This document shows, in pieces, positions 12,847-24,158 of a DNA stretch of 64,000 nt. This stretch comes from Limonium bicolor. Lineage: Eukaryota; Streptophyta; Magnoliopsida; Caryophyllales; Plumbaginaceae. The DNA is taken from the NCBI GenBank assembly GCA_023374045.1, contig CM041777.1:486491594-486555593 (forward strand). The letters are read 5' to 3'. Position 1 is the first letter of the stretch. Every line of letters starts with the position of its first letter. The translations under genes were made by a program, and so were the position numbers. The notes beneath the pieces are model-generated. The model was not told the origin of the DNA. It ran no database searches and saw only the letters and a program-made list of their open reading frames with translations.

Positions 12847-14652
12847 ATGGCTGATCAGGACATGGTTGATGAAGAGTTCGATATATTGTCGTCAGGAGGA
12901 GGAAAATGAGCAGCAAGCAAAGGTACCGGTCCCATCTACATCTGCCGCTGCTGCTGTTGCCCATCCACATCTGCCGCTGCTGGTTGGCCCTTCCATGAGT
13001 GCACCTTCTACGAGTGCTACTCAGAGACCCAGAGGTAGAGGTCCGACCCGTGGGTTGAAACTGCAGAAACCGGATCAGATTAGTCTTCTGTGGGACCAGT
13101 ATGGGAGGTATGGTGGGGGCAGCAGGTCAGAGTTCGCTAGTATGCTAGGGACTCTGGCCAGATCACATTGCTGCATCAACCACACATGGAAACAAGTCCC
13201 GCAAGAAGTAAAGGAGACCATCTGGAAGAAGGTGCAAGAACGGTACAAGATCCCAGAAGAAGTGAAGAAGACCGTTCTTTCTTTGGTGGCCGGCAAAGCT
13301 AAATCATTCCGCCACTACTTGGTTGAGCATTGGATCAACAGGGTGCCCCCACGTGAGCCTCCGCCGTATGTTGTGTACAACGGCATGATCACTGAAGAGG
13401 AGTGGAAGGAGTTCGTTGAGCGGCACGCCACCCCCGAGTTCAGGGTATGTTTGTGTGTACTCTTTTCTTAATTAATGCTCATAATGCTTTATCCCTGATT
13501 TTCTAATTAATTTCCTGTTGTACTTTCTTAACAGCAAGTACAAGAACAAGCACGGCAAAACCGTGAAGCTAATCTCTACCCCCACACCATGGGACGAAGG
13601 GGATATGTGGGCAGCCTCGAGGGATGGAAAGAAGCTGGTTTGCTGACACGGAGGAACGAGGATGGAAGTGAATGCCCGATCGAGGATGTCTCTGAGGCGA
13701 GGAGGGTGCAGATGTACATATTGGGACGCCAGAAAACGACCAGCGAAGGTCAGAGGATATTTCCTAATGCTGCGATGGAACAAATGGCAAACCAAATTGT
13801 AAGTATTTGAAAGTAGCTGTTAAATAATTTACTTATATACTCAAGTGTTTGTTGATCTTAAATCTCGTCATTAACTTCTTTGAAAATTGGACAGTACGAA
13901 GCGGCACAGAGAGGAGAAGTGGACTTACACGCTCCTCTTCTCAAGACGACGCGCTGAATCAAATGCTTGGGAAGAAGGATCACCCGGGGCGTGTTAGAGG
14001 ATTTGGGGGAGAAGTACGTCAGAAGAACGTATTCCCGCCATCTGCTAGGAAGGGTCAGATGAGTGCTGCTGAAGTCGAGGCGATGGTAGAGCGTAAGTTC
14101 GCTGCTGAGCGCCAAGCTAATGACGAGAAAAATGCTGCTGAGCGCCGGGCTATCGAGGAGAGGCTGCAGGAAGCGTTGAATGCGATTGCACATGCGACTA
14201 CTCAGCAGCAGCAGCCAGATCCTCCTCGAATGTCTTCCTCGTCTAGTTGTGCTCCGGCCGCTGACCCGTACCCGTTTGCCAACATCCAGGTTAACTTTGT
14301 TTAACTATTTTTCTCTAAAATAAAGTTATTTAAATAGTATTAGATTGGACTCACTTAGCATTTCACGTATTATCTCTGTTTATTAAAGGAGCAAAAAAAA
14401 TGTCGTCTCCAAATACCATTAGACGGGCACCCTGTAGATGCGGCCTACGGGACGGTGTTGCCATCAGGTCCACTCACGCTCATCAGTTTCGTACGTCTAC
14501 CCCCATTCTACGCGCGTGTGACCTTGGACCTGATAGTTGATGGATTTGAGCATGCATACCTTCCGATGGCGATTGACAACAAATGCACGCTGATCGAAGC
14601 GAAGGGAGACATATTGCCCATGGCCAGCATGTTATATTGTTGTCACCGATGA
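12847..14652 (+). pseudogene. CACTA accessory gene, Transposase_24-like and DUF8039-like part
   Basis: Second gene of CACTA-1, counterpart of the TNPA/TNPD region of En/Spm. Putative exons: 12847-13444 (RGRGPTRG, LLWDQYGRYGG, FASMLGTLARS, then ITEEEWKEF), 13534-13798 (PHTMGRRGYVGSLEGWKEAG, LGRQKTTSEGQ), 13894-14288 (DHPGRVRGFGG, then an Ala/Glu-rich coiled-coil stretch AERQANDEKNAAERRA), and 14395-14652 (VDGFEHAYLPMAIDNKCTLI). GT-AG boundaries fit these exons. The homologous minus-strand gene in CACTA-2 aligns exon by exon, which supports the structure. Small frameshifts occur near 12900, 13955 and 14625. It probably continues into the Ulp1 exons at 15082. It likely binds the subterminal repeats; that role comes from En/Spm, not from the sequence. 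Confidence 0.8.
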
Positions 14653-14730
14653 GGTAAGACTGTTTACAACCATTTAGTATCTAATAAAATGCATTATTTA
14701 GCATTAAGTGTCTAATCTAATCTATTATAG

Positions 14731-14868
14731 ATCCCTGAGCTTCCTCGCCGCGTAACCCGGCCCAGACTAGAAGAGACCAGCGCGCCGGCGAATCCTGAGA
14801 TCCCTGAGGTTCCTCGCCGCGTATCCCGGCCCAGAGAAGAAGAGATCAGCGCGCCGACGAATCCTGTC
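14731..14868 (+). repeat. 69-bp in-frame tandem duplication
   Basis: Two copies (14731-14799 and 14800-14868) of a 23-codon unit, encoding variants of IPE(L/V)PRRV(T/S)RPR. It sits in the linker between the DUF8039-like and Ulp1-like parts and preserves the frame. Confidence 0.8.
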
Positions 14869-15081
14869 AGAAGGGGTATTTTCTAGATAAATGTTTAATG
14901 TTACTATAATAATCAATTAGTAATTATCTTTACATTTATGCTTTACTGTTTGTGTGTGAAGGGTAAGAATCCAGTGAGTCGGGGTGCGAAAGGTAAGAAA
15001 CCAGCTCCCGTCCGGGGTCGCACCAGGACTTCTGAGGGCGCCTAAAAATAAGCTCGAACTGCCACAAAAACTTGTTAATGT

Positions 15082-16268
15082 TTGGGGGCCAAGCAGATGA
15101 ATCTCTACGACAAGATCATTTTGAAGTCATCTCAAATTAACAACTTCATGATGACGCTTCCAAAGTCGATGTTTCACTACGAAGAAGATATGATGACGGC
15201 AATCAACTTTGAGGACATCAGAGAGATGATGTGTGGAGATTATCTGAACATTAACATTATTCAAGCTTATCTAAAGTAAGTGTTCTTTCCTCATACTGTA
15301 AAAAACATATAGAATAAGTATCTATGAAGTTGCATTGGCTAACTTTTTATAGTACATGTGATATAATAGATGTCTGCTTGAGAGATGTGCTGAGAAGGAA
15401 ACAACCTCCGTTACTGCGGTGTGCCCGGAGCGTTTGTCGTATGACTCAGTCACTAGGGACCCGGGGAGGTTTTGTGAATACATGACTCATGTCTTCAATG
15501 TTGTTGATCAACAGAACAAGTTATTCATTCTAATGCCGTATCACCAAACGTGAGTTCTAATATAAAATTACATACTAATTAGCTAACTTTTTACCTTCAT
15601 TTCTCATTTCATTTTGTATTTGACATTGTAGCCACCACTGGGCTTTGTTTATATTCTGCGCTGCCACCGCTACTCTGCTCGTTCTAGATCCACTAGGGCA
15701 GTGGACAGAATTCCACACTGAGGACTTAATCAAAGAGTAAGTTTTTATTACTATTTAATTGTTTGTAAGTTTTTTGAACCAAAATTAATGTACTTGTTCA
15801 TTTTGCTAAACGCTTTTGTTAATATATGTAACAGTTGTTACAAAAAAACCCCTCAGGGAGAGTTTGGTGATTTGACCGTCGATTACATCAAGGTTTGGTA
15901 ATTCATGTATTTCATTCGTGCTGCTATTATATTTGTACAATTGTTTTACATTTGTGAATTTTGGTGATTTAGTGCCCTACCCAAAAGGATTCTAAGAGTT
16001 GGGGTACTACGTGATGCGGTATATGTACGAGTTCTGCGGGTACTTCCCAAGTTTTAGGAATGATTAAGACAAGGTAATACGAACGCTGTCTTGTATTTAA
16101 TTCTTTCGGCAGATTTTTTGTGTCTTTATCTTAATCTCATTATGTGTTCCATTCCTTTTCTTGTTGCAGATTAAAGAGCATTATGCCAAAATCAAGACTT
16201 ATGCTTACGCCGACTTGTTGCATGTCAGAGAGAGCATGGCAGCCATGTTTATGAGAATGGAGTGGTAG
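15082..16268 (+). pseudogene. Ulp1/C48-type cysteine protease module of CACTA-1
   Basis: SUMO-protease-like domain often carried by plant CACTA and Mutator elements. Putative exons: 15082-15275 (FHYEEDMMTAINFEDIREM), ~15366-15550 (EYMTHVFNVVDQQNKLFILM), 15633-15737 (catalytic His in HHWALF; catalytic Asp in LVLDPLGQW), ~15835-15893 (QGEFGDLTVDYIK), ~15973-16073 (CPTQKDSKS, GYYVMRYM) and 16170-16268 (VRESMAAMFMRMEW, stop). At the expected catalytic Cys the DNA reads AGTTGGGGTAC, with one base fewer than the intact CACTA-2 homologue, so the Cys codon is disrupted and the frame shifts. Likely the C-terminal part of the preceding gene. Confidence 0.85.
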
Positions 16269-16434
16269 ACTAGCTAGCTGCTTGTAACATATATTTTTGT
16301 TAGTTGCTGCTGCAACAGATTATATTGTGTAACAGATTATATTTTTTGTTAGTTGCTCTGATTCTGTTTGTAATGAATTATGCTAGCTGCTGCTGTAACA
16401 GATTCTAGCTGTGTATTGTATATTTCTGTTGCAA

Positions 16435-16660
16435 TTGTGCGCAGAAATGAATTTGCAATTGTGCGCAGAAATGAATTTGCAATTGTTATGTGTTGCAATT
16501 GTGTAACAGATTGAATATGTTACAGATTTTCGTTCTGGTGCTTTATTAGATGTTATCTCTGTTGCAATTGTGTAACAGATTGAATATGTTACAGATTTTC
16601 GATCTGGTGCTTTATTAGATGTTATCTCTGTTGCAATTGTGCGCAGAGTGAATTTGTGTT
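16435..16660. repeat. Tandem repeats downstream of the protease gene
   Basis: A ~23-bp unit (TTGCAATTGTGCGCAGAAATG) repeated twice, then two copies of a ~67-bp unit containing TTGTGTAACAGATTGAATATG and CTGGTGCTTTATTAGATGTT. Probably in the 3' untranslated region of CACTA-1. Confidence 0.8.
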
Positions 16661-16785
16661 GTTGGTATTTGATTCAGGTGGTTCAATTGTGCAGTTTCTG
16701 CCCTCTGCGCTTATCTGTTACAATTCTCTCTCTGTTGCAATTGTGTAGATTTGTAAAAAAAAAAAAAAATAAAAAAAAAAAATTA

Positions 16786-16995
16786 CACTTTAGATGACGG
16801 TTCTGGCAATAACCGTAATCTAAAGTCCTTTGGGCGCGCGCGCGAAAAGGCTTTAGATGACGGTTATTGCCAGAACCGTCATCTAAAGTGTCGACTTACG
16901 TTACGGTTATTTGTAAAACCGTGATCTAAAGTCCTTTGGTTCGCGCGCGCCAAAGGACTTTAGATCACGGTTCTACAAATAACCGTAATGAAAGT
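16786..16995. repeat. Two adjacent subterminal hairpins of CACTA-1
   Basis: Inverted repeat 16786-16890 (CACTTTAGATGACGG to CCGTCATCTAAAGTG) and inverted repeat 16894-16995, each with a GCGCGC-rich loop. More single units follow up to the terminus. They mirror the palindrome at the left end. Confidence 0.9.
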
Positions 16996-17134
16996 CAATG
17001 ACACCGCGGGCCAGAAAAGGGCTTTAATTACGGTGTTTAAACCGTAATTAAAGAAACGCCGCATCTTATTGACGCCCGCGTAAATACGGTCCAGAACCGT
17101 TAATTATACACGTTTTGGACCGTGATTAATGGGT

Positions 17135-17150
17135 CGCGTTCCACCAGTGA
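17135..17150 (-). repeat. CACTA-1 right terminal inverted repeat
   Basis: TCGCGTTCCACCAGTG, reverse complement of the left terminus with one mismatch. Confidence 0.9.
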
Positions 17151-17153
17151 AAT
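17151..17153. repeat. Target-site duplication of CACTA-1 (right)
   Basis: AAA, identical to 7451-7453. Confidence 0.8.
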
Positions 17154-18589
17154 TGGGCTAATGAAATATAAAATGTATATGAGGTCTGTTAGGAATGTAC
17201 AAAAAAATAACCATAGGTTATGTCTTTTAAAGTATGAAATGTTATATTAATGGGAATATAACATGGTTTAAAAGAAAGGGGCGTGAGGGTGATTTAAATA
17301 AAGGAAATTATGGGTTTAAGGAAAAAGTTATAAGGTTAATATGTGCCATGAGGCAATAAACAATAGTTTTGTATAAAAACTATAGATTATAGTTAAAGGA
17401 AATAAAAGATCATAGTAAATGATATTAGTATTAGGGTTTAACCTTACATAATGTATGTGGTCGAAAGGGAATTTAAATAAATTCAAGGGCTTTATACCGA
17501 AAATATAAAAGTTGGAAACGAATTTTAGACTAAAGGTCTATAATGATTTTATAAATGTTATAACAATTATTGGTATTAAGGTGGTTAATGAAATTAATAC
17601 AAATAAGGTTCACATTAATGGTGTGACAAACATAAGTGAATGGGATTTATAAACTAAGGTATTTATGGAATAAAAACCTTAGGAGTTGTAAATGTACACA
17701 TAAAATGTTACATAATATTAGGATAACAATCTTAATATAAGTTGTATAATATGATGCAACTAATGGGAATAATCATCTAATAAAAGATGATGAAAATGTA
17801 ACACAAAATATAAGAGTTTATGAAACTCATGAGAATTACCTACGTGGTACAAAATATATACATACACAAGAATAATGTATATAAGGTGGATAAATATATT
17901 TTGTTGAACCCTTATGAGTTAATGGTGGTGGTTATTTAAAAAAAAATATATAGTTACGAACTATAAGTCATGAGTTTGGAAGCAATATTATTTGCTAAAG
18001 ATAAGGGATTATACAACATGTCGAATTATGAAGGATGTGGGAAAATAAAACATATGAAAGAGAATACAATAAAAATAATGATACAATAAGAAAAAGAATA
18101 TAATATAATATAATCATGCATGCATACATGCAACTATGGGTTACGCACCTAAAATGAGGGTGGATAAGATTAAAAAGGAAATAGTGAATTAAACTTAACA
18201 GTGGCATAGTTTTGACGTACGCGTTTTAAGTAATAAAACCGACTGTTTTAGAGAAACCCGTAACAACAACTGTAGAAAACGGAGGTGAACTGTCGGGGTA
18301 CTTATTATTCGGATATACGGATGTAGTTAGTCATGGAGACTGACATATAGTTTTAATACCGTTTAGATTATACTTCTGCAAGGACGCTTGACAAGCTAGC
18401 GGACTACACGGAGCATAGGATCTTGAAGATTCATACTCCACCGTAATACAATCAGGGTGAACGGTATGTAAAGGGGTTTGCCGAGTTGACCTAAGGTTGC
18501 TCCTTGGGCTCGGATTTGGTTGATATAACTTGTGTGTTATATGTGTGTGGTTACAGTATGTGTTTAAGTGTTGATGCATTAATTATTTC
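17154..18589 (+). mobile_element. Long-LTR-like fragment, continuation after CACTA-1
   Basis: AT-rich noncoding sequence that continues the composition of the 6600-7450 part of the LTR-like fragment beginning at 4936. It ends abruptly at the TGAAATACCCC start of the Tekay-like 5' LTR. The minus-strand open frames here (17995-18207, 18331-18579) have no recognisable domain. Confidence 0.5.
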
Positions 18590-21500
18590 TGAAATACCCC
18601 AAACCTTGGTATGTTGGTTAAACATTAAAACATGATTTATTAAGACTAAAAAGAGTCTTAAAAACACTAGTAAACAAATTTAAACAAAAGCAAACACAAA
18701 ATGTGCTTTAAAGTCAATAAGAGCTAAAATGTGCTCTAAGCTTGGAATAGGCTTGGGTAAGACCTAATGAACTTACCAAGACCTCATTTATATACTAATG
18801 AACATATTAAACCAATTACCAAAGAAAACCAAGCTTGAAAACAAGTTAAAACACAAAATGTGCTTTAAGAAGTCTTAAAGCACATTTTTGAAAAATTGTC
18901 TTGTAAATGAGTTTTGAATGGCTAAATGTCCATCATTACTCTTAAATATATATGTGTACTATATAGTATCACATTTGGGTGGCTATATTAATGGGAAATC
19001 AAAAATTTCACTTCTAAGTGCCTTGTTTAGGTGAATAGTGATTTTTATAAGCTATTTTGTAACATATGTTGTATAAGTAATTAAATTGACAAACAAGACT
19101 AAAAATACCCTCAAATTAATAAGGGGGCCGGTTTTTCTCAAGTGTGGTGACTCACCACTCTCTAATTAAAACAATAAGTAAGTAAAGAAAATTAAGTAAA
19201 ATTACTTTTTACTTTATACTACAAATATCTCCTTAAAAGTAAATTCTATCTTCATTCTCTCATTTCTTTCCTTCATTCACACGGTTTCCCACCTCTCTTC
19301 TTCCTTCTTCTTTGTTCTCTCACGGTAATACCACCACCACCATTAGAACTCTAGCTTTGACCACTTGTAAAATCTTGCTCACTTGTCCAAATCAAAAACA
19401 AACACCACCAATCTCTTCCTCTCATCAAGCTCTTCATTCCTATCTTCTCAAACTCCAAGAGCCCCATTTCGGTGCCAAGGTGTTCCACCATTGAAGGAGC
19501 TTGAGCTTGTCTTTTGACATATTGTTGATCTCCTTTGCTTCTAGGTAAGGAATCTCAAAGAAAAATCATGTTTCCTCCATGTTCTTACCTTGACCGAGAA
19601 TACACATTGATATAGCTCTTTGTGTGACTTTGTTCTAGCTTCATTTCAACTCTTCATGGACTAGGTGGAGTCCTCTCTTGTTATATATTCAAACTCCCTT
19701 CAAAGATCAAGGTAAAACAACTAATTAATGTTTTTGAAACAATGTAAAATTAGGTTACAATGAGATGAAGCTCAAAGCTTGAATATCATTATGGTGTGTA
19801 TATGTGTCAGAACTTGACAAGGAATCAAAATACCATACGGTTTTGTAAGGAACAAGAAGGAAGTGTTTGGGAAAAGAGGTAAATCTACTAATTAATGTGG
19901 TTTAATGCCTTAGGAGAAATGAGCTTATAAATGCTATTAAAAACTACCTAAAGAGCAAATGGTGAATAACTTAGTAAAGTGTCTCAGAGACTAGTAAGGG
20001 CATATGTGTGTTGAGTGTATTTGCAGGTTAAAGGCATATATATTGTGGAAATTCAGTGTTATGATTTAAGCCTTAAGGGCCTAAGAGCCATGCATTTTAA
20101 GGGCCTAAGTGCCATCAATTAAATATGCCACTTATTGTGATGTAGTGTAAATTTGGTGAAGTTGGTATGAGAGTGTTTGTTGATTCTAGAGTTCTTGTGT
20201 TTAATGGAGAAAAGCAAAGGTTTAGGCTTAGTAATGTCTAGGGGAATCATGTCAAAATTTAGGTAAGAAGTAAAGAAGTTTAAGTGTTTACATAAGGTTG
20301 GTGAGTTAGAAAATGTAGGAAATGAATAAGGAGTTCATGATGTTTTAAAGGAATTTTGATGAATAGGAAGTACTCTAGAGTGTAATAAGGACTTAGGCAT
20401 GATCTGAGGTTTAGTAAGTACCAAAGTCACTTTGGACTTAGGTAAATACCTAGGCAAACTTTGGTAAATAAGGAGAAGTGTACACTAGGAAAAGAGTTTC
20501 AAGAAGGATATAAGGATTAGTTGTGAGAGATGATGCTTGGGAGATGATGTTAAAATAAGGAGAAAGCTTTTGGGATAGTAGATCTTAGGTATGAAACACC
20601 ACTTGAAAAAACTAGGAGAAAACATTGTAAGTGTTAGGAATTTTGTGAAGATATAAGTAAAGGCTTAAGGAATTAGAAAATGAGTTTATGAGTGTTAAGG
20701 TGCTTAAGTTGTGTTTAAGTGCCCAAATGAGGTTAGGGAGTACTAGGTTATAGGGTGAAGTTTGGAGTGAATGTAAAAAGGAAAAAAAGATTTGGGGAGA
20801 CCGGACTGCGACCGGATTGCAAGCGGTCGGGACCAGTTTACCTGCGAGAATTGGTTCTGGAATGACCGACTTGGGACCGGACTTGCAAGGTCGGTCGGGC
20901 TTGTAATTTGTGTACGGATTGAGTTACTGGAATCGACAGGACATAGGACGGACTTGGGCAAGTCCGGCGGGCTAAATTTCCGAAGGGGAGAAACTCTCTG
21001 GAATCGACCGGACATGGAAAGTCCGGTCGGCAAGTCCGGTCGGACCTAAACTTGTAAAAAAAAAAAAACAGAAAAGAATGTGACTATGTAGTTAACCCTA
21101 GGGTGTATAATGAAGGTAACCTAGGGTAAGATAGACATTAAAACATGTCATACAATCATGTTGAAACTTAGTAAGTGTGAAGTTAAATAAATAATTAACC
21201 GACGTTACTAATGTGTATAGATTCTCTCAAGGTGGAAACGAAACGAGGCAAGGACCAAGTATGGTTTTCTTGCACGCTGTTGCCTACCGGTTTACACCGG
21301 CTTGGATGTGTTTTGCTTTTCTGGTGTTACGACCTTATAAGACTAAGGCATGAAAAGAGGTTTACAGTTGTTATCATTAAGATGTTGTAAGTTGTGACTC
21401 CTTCCCTGGTTGTCTAACAAGACCTAAATGTTGCTGTTGTGACTTAACAAATATTGTGTGATCACTAACAAGTGCTAATCGGGGAGTGAGGAGTCGGTTG

Positions 21501-22380
21501 TTCGGCCACGCGTGTGATGGATGGGGGTCGATATCATATCCGGTTCGGCTCTCTTGGTGTATGTATAGGTGGTATTCCAATTTGGTTTCTACCTTCCCTT
21601 AGCTTATCCAAAGCTAGTTACTGACTCACGTCGGGCCATAGGGGCAACGTATGTTATTCGGTGTGCTTGGGATTACTATATCCGACACACCTTTGGTATA
21701 AGTAACCGTTCTATATAACCGGACGGTAACGAGGATGGTAACGAGCTTAAACATGGGGATTGGTAAAAATCTCTAGGCTCACATGGTATACTAACTATGG
21801 TGGAAGGTTCCTGTGAGGACCAGTTTATGGTGTTATGATTGATGTTGTGATGCTATGCAATTTCCCTTGCTATGCTATGTATATATATAGGTTGGATGTT
21901 CTAAAATGAATGCCATGTTATTATGACAATTGGTGCGCGTATCCCGGTAGCCGATGGGTGCGCGTTAGCCATACCAGCAAAGGTGCTGACCCCCTCGGGG
22001 GCTCCATATTTTATTGCAGGATGAGGATCGAAGAGGCAGAGTGGCTCTAGGTCCTAGGTGTGATGTACTTTTGGATATGTGTAGTGGAGCCCGGGATGCG
22101 CCTGTGCTCCCGAGGCATTACATTTTGATACCGTGTTGTACGGTGATGATTATGGTTGTAGGTGTGTTGTAAATTAAATACTCGGTATGGTGGTTATGTT
22201 TATATATGGAGTTAGATTACTATGCTCGGGAGTCTGATCATCAGACCGATACACTTGTTTATTCTGCCTAGTTAACCACGTGGGTGGTTAACGGCGTTGT
22301 AACACCAAAGCGTTAGTTTGTTGGTTGGTTATTTCACGCTGCGATTTCGGTAGTGATAGGGGCGTTGTAGGGGTGTTACA
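18590..22380 (+). repeat. 5' LTR of the Tekay-like element
   Basis: 3,791 bp, from TGAAATACCCCAAACC to GGGGTGTTACA. Collinear with the 3' LTR but with many 1-2 base deletions relative to it, especially between about 19,900 and 21,900. The leader with GTTTCCCACCTCTCTTCTTCC near 19285 is shared. The open frame at 19312-19494 recurs in the 3' LTR with a changed ending and has no recognisable domain. Confidence 0.95.
20795..21050. repeat. GGTCGG/CCGGAC motif cluster in the 5' LTR
   Basis: Interspersed ACCGGACTT, GGTCGGTCGG and AAGTCCGG motifs in both orientations, followed by an A-run and CAGAAAAGAATGTG. The same cluster is at 30953-31218 in the 3' LTR. Confidence 0.8.
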
Positions 22381-22385
22381 AAAAG

Positions 22386-22397
22386 TGGTATCAGAGC
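22386..22397 (+). promoter_or_regulatory. Primer binding site (initiator-Met tRNA type)
   Basis: TGGTATCAGAGC, five bases after the 5' LTR; complementary to the 3' end of plant initiator methionine tRNA, the usual primer of chromoviruses. It overlaps a perfect 10-bp-arm hairpin at 22390-22413 (ATCAGAGCGA, loop AGTA, TCGCTCTGAT). Confidence 0.93.
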
Positions 22398-22596
22398 GAA
22401 GTATCGCTCTGATGACTAGAATACCGAGCTTAGGGATATACCGAGTTAGGAAACCTAACTACAGATACCTAAGTGAACAGATTTGGAAAAGGTTAACACT
22501 ATACAAGTGTGGAATTACCTGGTTGTCGGGAAGATGCTATAACCATTGGACCGATAAGTGTGCAAGCATAATGTAATGGATGTTCATATGAATTAG

Positions 22597-24014
22597 ATGG
22601 CAGGTAGACCACGAGGGAGAGGCCGCGGGCGCGGTACTGGAGATTTGGGTAACCAGGGCGATGATACTACGGCACAGACTATGGATGAGGCAGTTGCAGC
22701 CGCCGTAGCCAGTTGGTACCCGATCTGGTTGGTGCTATTCAGCAAGGGCAACAGCCGGAGGTTCAGCCACCACCACCACCGCCACGAGAGACCAATTGGG
22801 TCAAGGCGTTGGCTGATCTTAGACCGCCATTTCAATGGGGAGACTGATCCTCGAAGCTGGAGGCGTACATCTCGAACTGGAGACCGCCTACGAGACTTGG
22901 AGTACCTGCTGAAGAAGGTCCGTTCGTGCGCTACTACTTGAAGGTACGGACAGAGTTGGTGGAAATGGTGAAGGAGGACAGGATGGCTGATCTGAATTTG
23001 GTTGGAGGGAGTACACGGCTCATGCGAGCCAAGTACTACCCGGGTGCACGTGCGGAGGCCAAGCGCCTCGGTGGATAGTCGAGGCAGGGGGATAAAGATG
23101 TCGGTTGATGACTACTAAACAGCATTCACGGCTTATCCACCTGTACCAGACCTTGGGTATTCGAACGAGTGTTGGTGAACCGGTTCTACAATGGTCTTAG
23201 CCACCGTCTCCGCTATGGGAGGGGCCAGCTGAGTATACTACCTTGCAGGTAATTAGAGTACTATTGTGAATCAACTACTATCATGAGTGATGTTAATGTG
23301 AGTGGTAAGTTGTTTTGCGGGGCATGACTGACATCCTAAAATTCAGGAGTGCTATCATGCCCTGCTAAGGTTGAAATTACCGTCCGTCTGAGGGACGAGG
23401 AGAATGGCACAAGAGCAAGGCCACAACGAGGGCCAGAGTCAGCAAGGGTATGGGGGAGGGAAGAAAAGAAACCCTACCTCAGCCCCAGAAGGGCCAGTAC
23501 CAGGGTGACAAGGGCCAAGCCCAGACACCACAGCTGATGAGCCACTGAAGCTCACGTATGCGTAGCGGCGAAGCCTCTAGCTCCTACCGCCTAAGGGTAA
23601 TTACTTAACCATGTGTATCTAGTTGAGGTGTGTTGTTGTTAAGATGGGAAGTGAGTATTGATTGTGTGTGTTATAGCAGCTAGCCGGGTTCTGGACCGGA
23701 GCGCCACTTTTACTGTAAGTGGTGCAATGGAGACCACCCCGGCAAGACTGCAAGGGGAATGATGTGAGTGCCGTCATGCAGAAGATGGGGCACGTGTGGT
23801 TGAGTGTTGGACGAACCCCAACAGCAGGAACTATAAGCCAAAGGGGCAGTGGAAGGGTAATACTACCACGACCACTGAGGCCCGAAGGCGATTACTCAGC
23901 AGACTTCTGACAAGAAGTACACTGAATCCCAGAAGGGGAAGGCTACGGGGTCCGGCAAGGCCGCCCTGAATGTGGTGGACCGGTCTGAGGCACCAGGATC
24001 CTCTTCGAGACCAG
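22597..24014 (+). pseudogene. gag of the Tekay-like element, disrupted
   Basis: Capsid/nucleocapsid polyprotein that would form virus-like particles around element RNA. Start at the ATG that opens an Arg/Gly-rich N-terminus (AGRPRGRGRGRG). A retrotransposon-gag-like segment follows near 22790-22870 (WVKALADLRPPF, then ETDP in a shifted frame). A CX2CX3HX4C-like zinc knuckle lies near 23711-23752 (YCKWCNGDHPGK), the spacing variant seen in Tekay-type gag. The frame is broken in many places and two short GT...AG segments (23249-23346 and 23597-23679) resemble introns. The AlkB-like domain follows about 400 bp after the zinc knuckle. Confidence 0.75.
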
Positions 24015-24158
24015 GTACCGCCTAAACTGTTAAATGAAAAAGTGATTGCTTACCGCATTTCATGCATGAGTGTTAGCAAGTCTAAGGGTATAAACATATA
24101 AGTAAAGAGTTAGAATATAATGTGGAAAACACCTAAAGTTAGGCAATTTGAAACTTAG

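Larger units (their letters stand above)
7454..17150 (+). mobile_element. CACTA-1, 9.7-kb En/Spm-type DNA transposon
   Basis: Bounded by 16-bp near-perfect terminal inverted repeats (CACTAGTGGAACGCGA, and on the reverse strand CACTGGTGGAACGCGA) and flanked by a 3-bp AAA duplication. It has CACTA-typical subterminal arrays of ACCGTAATCTAAAG-like units in both orientations at both ends. Inside are a TNP2-type transposase followed by a second gene with Transposase_24-like, DUF8039-like and Ulp1-like segments, all on the + strand. It is inserted into a long-LTR-like sequence. The transposase frame is broken by several single-base shifts, so this copy is probably non-autonomous unless the shifts are sequencing errors. 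Confidence 0.95.

Noticed and set aside
22386..22397. tRNA-like sequence (initiator Met 3' end)
   Set aside because: Only the 12-base PBS is present, next to an LTR; no cloverleaf.
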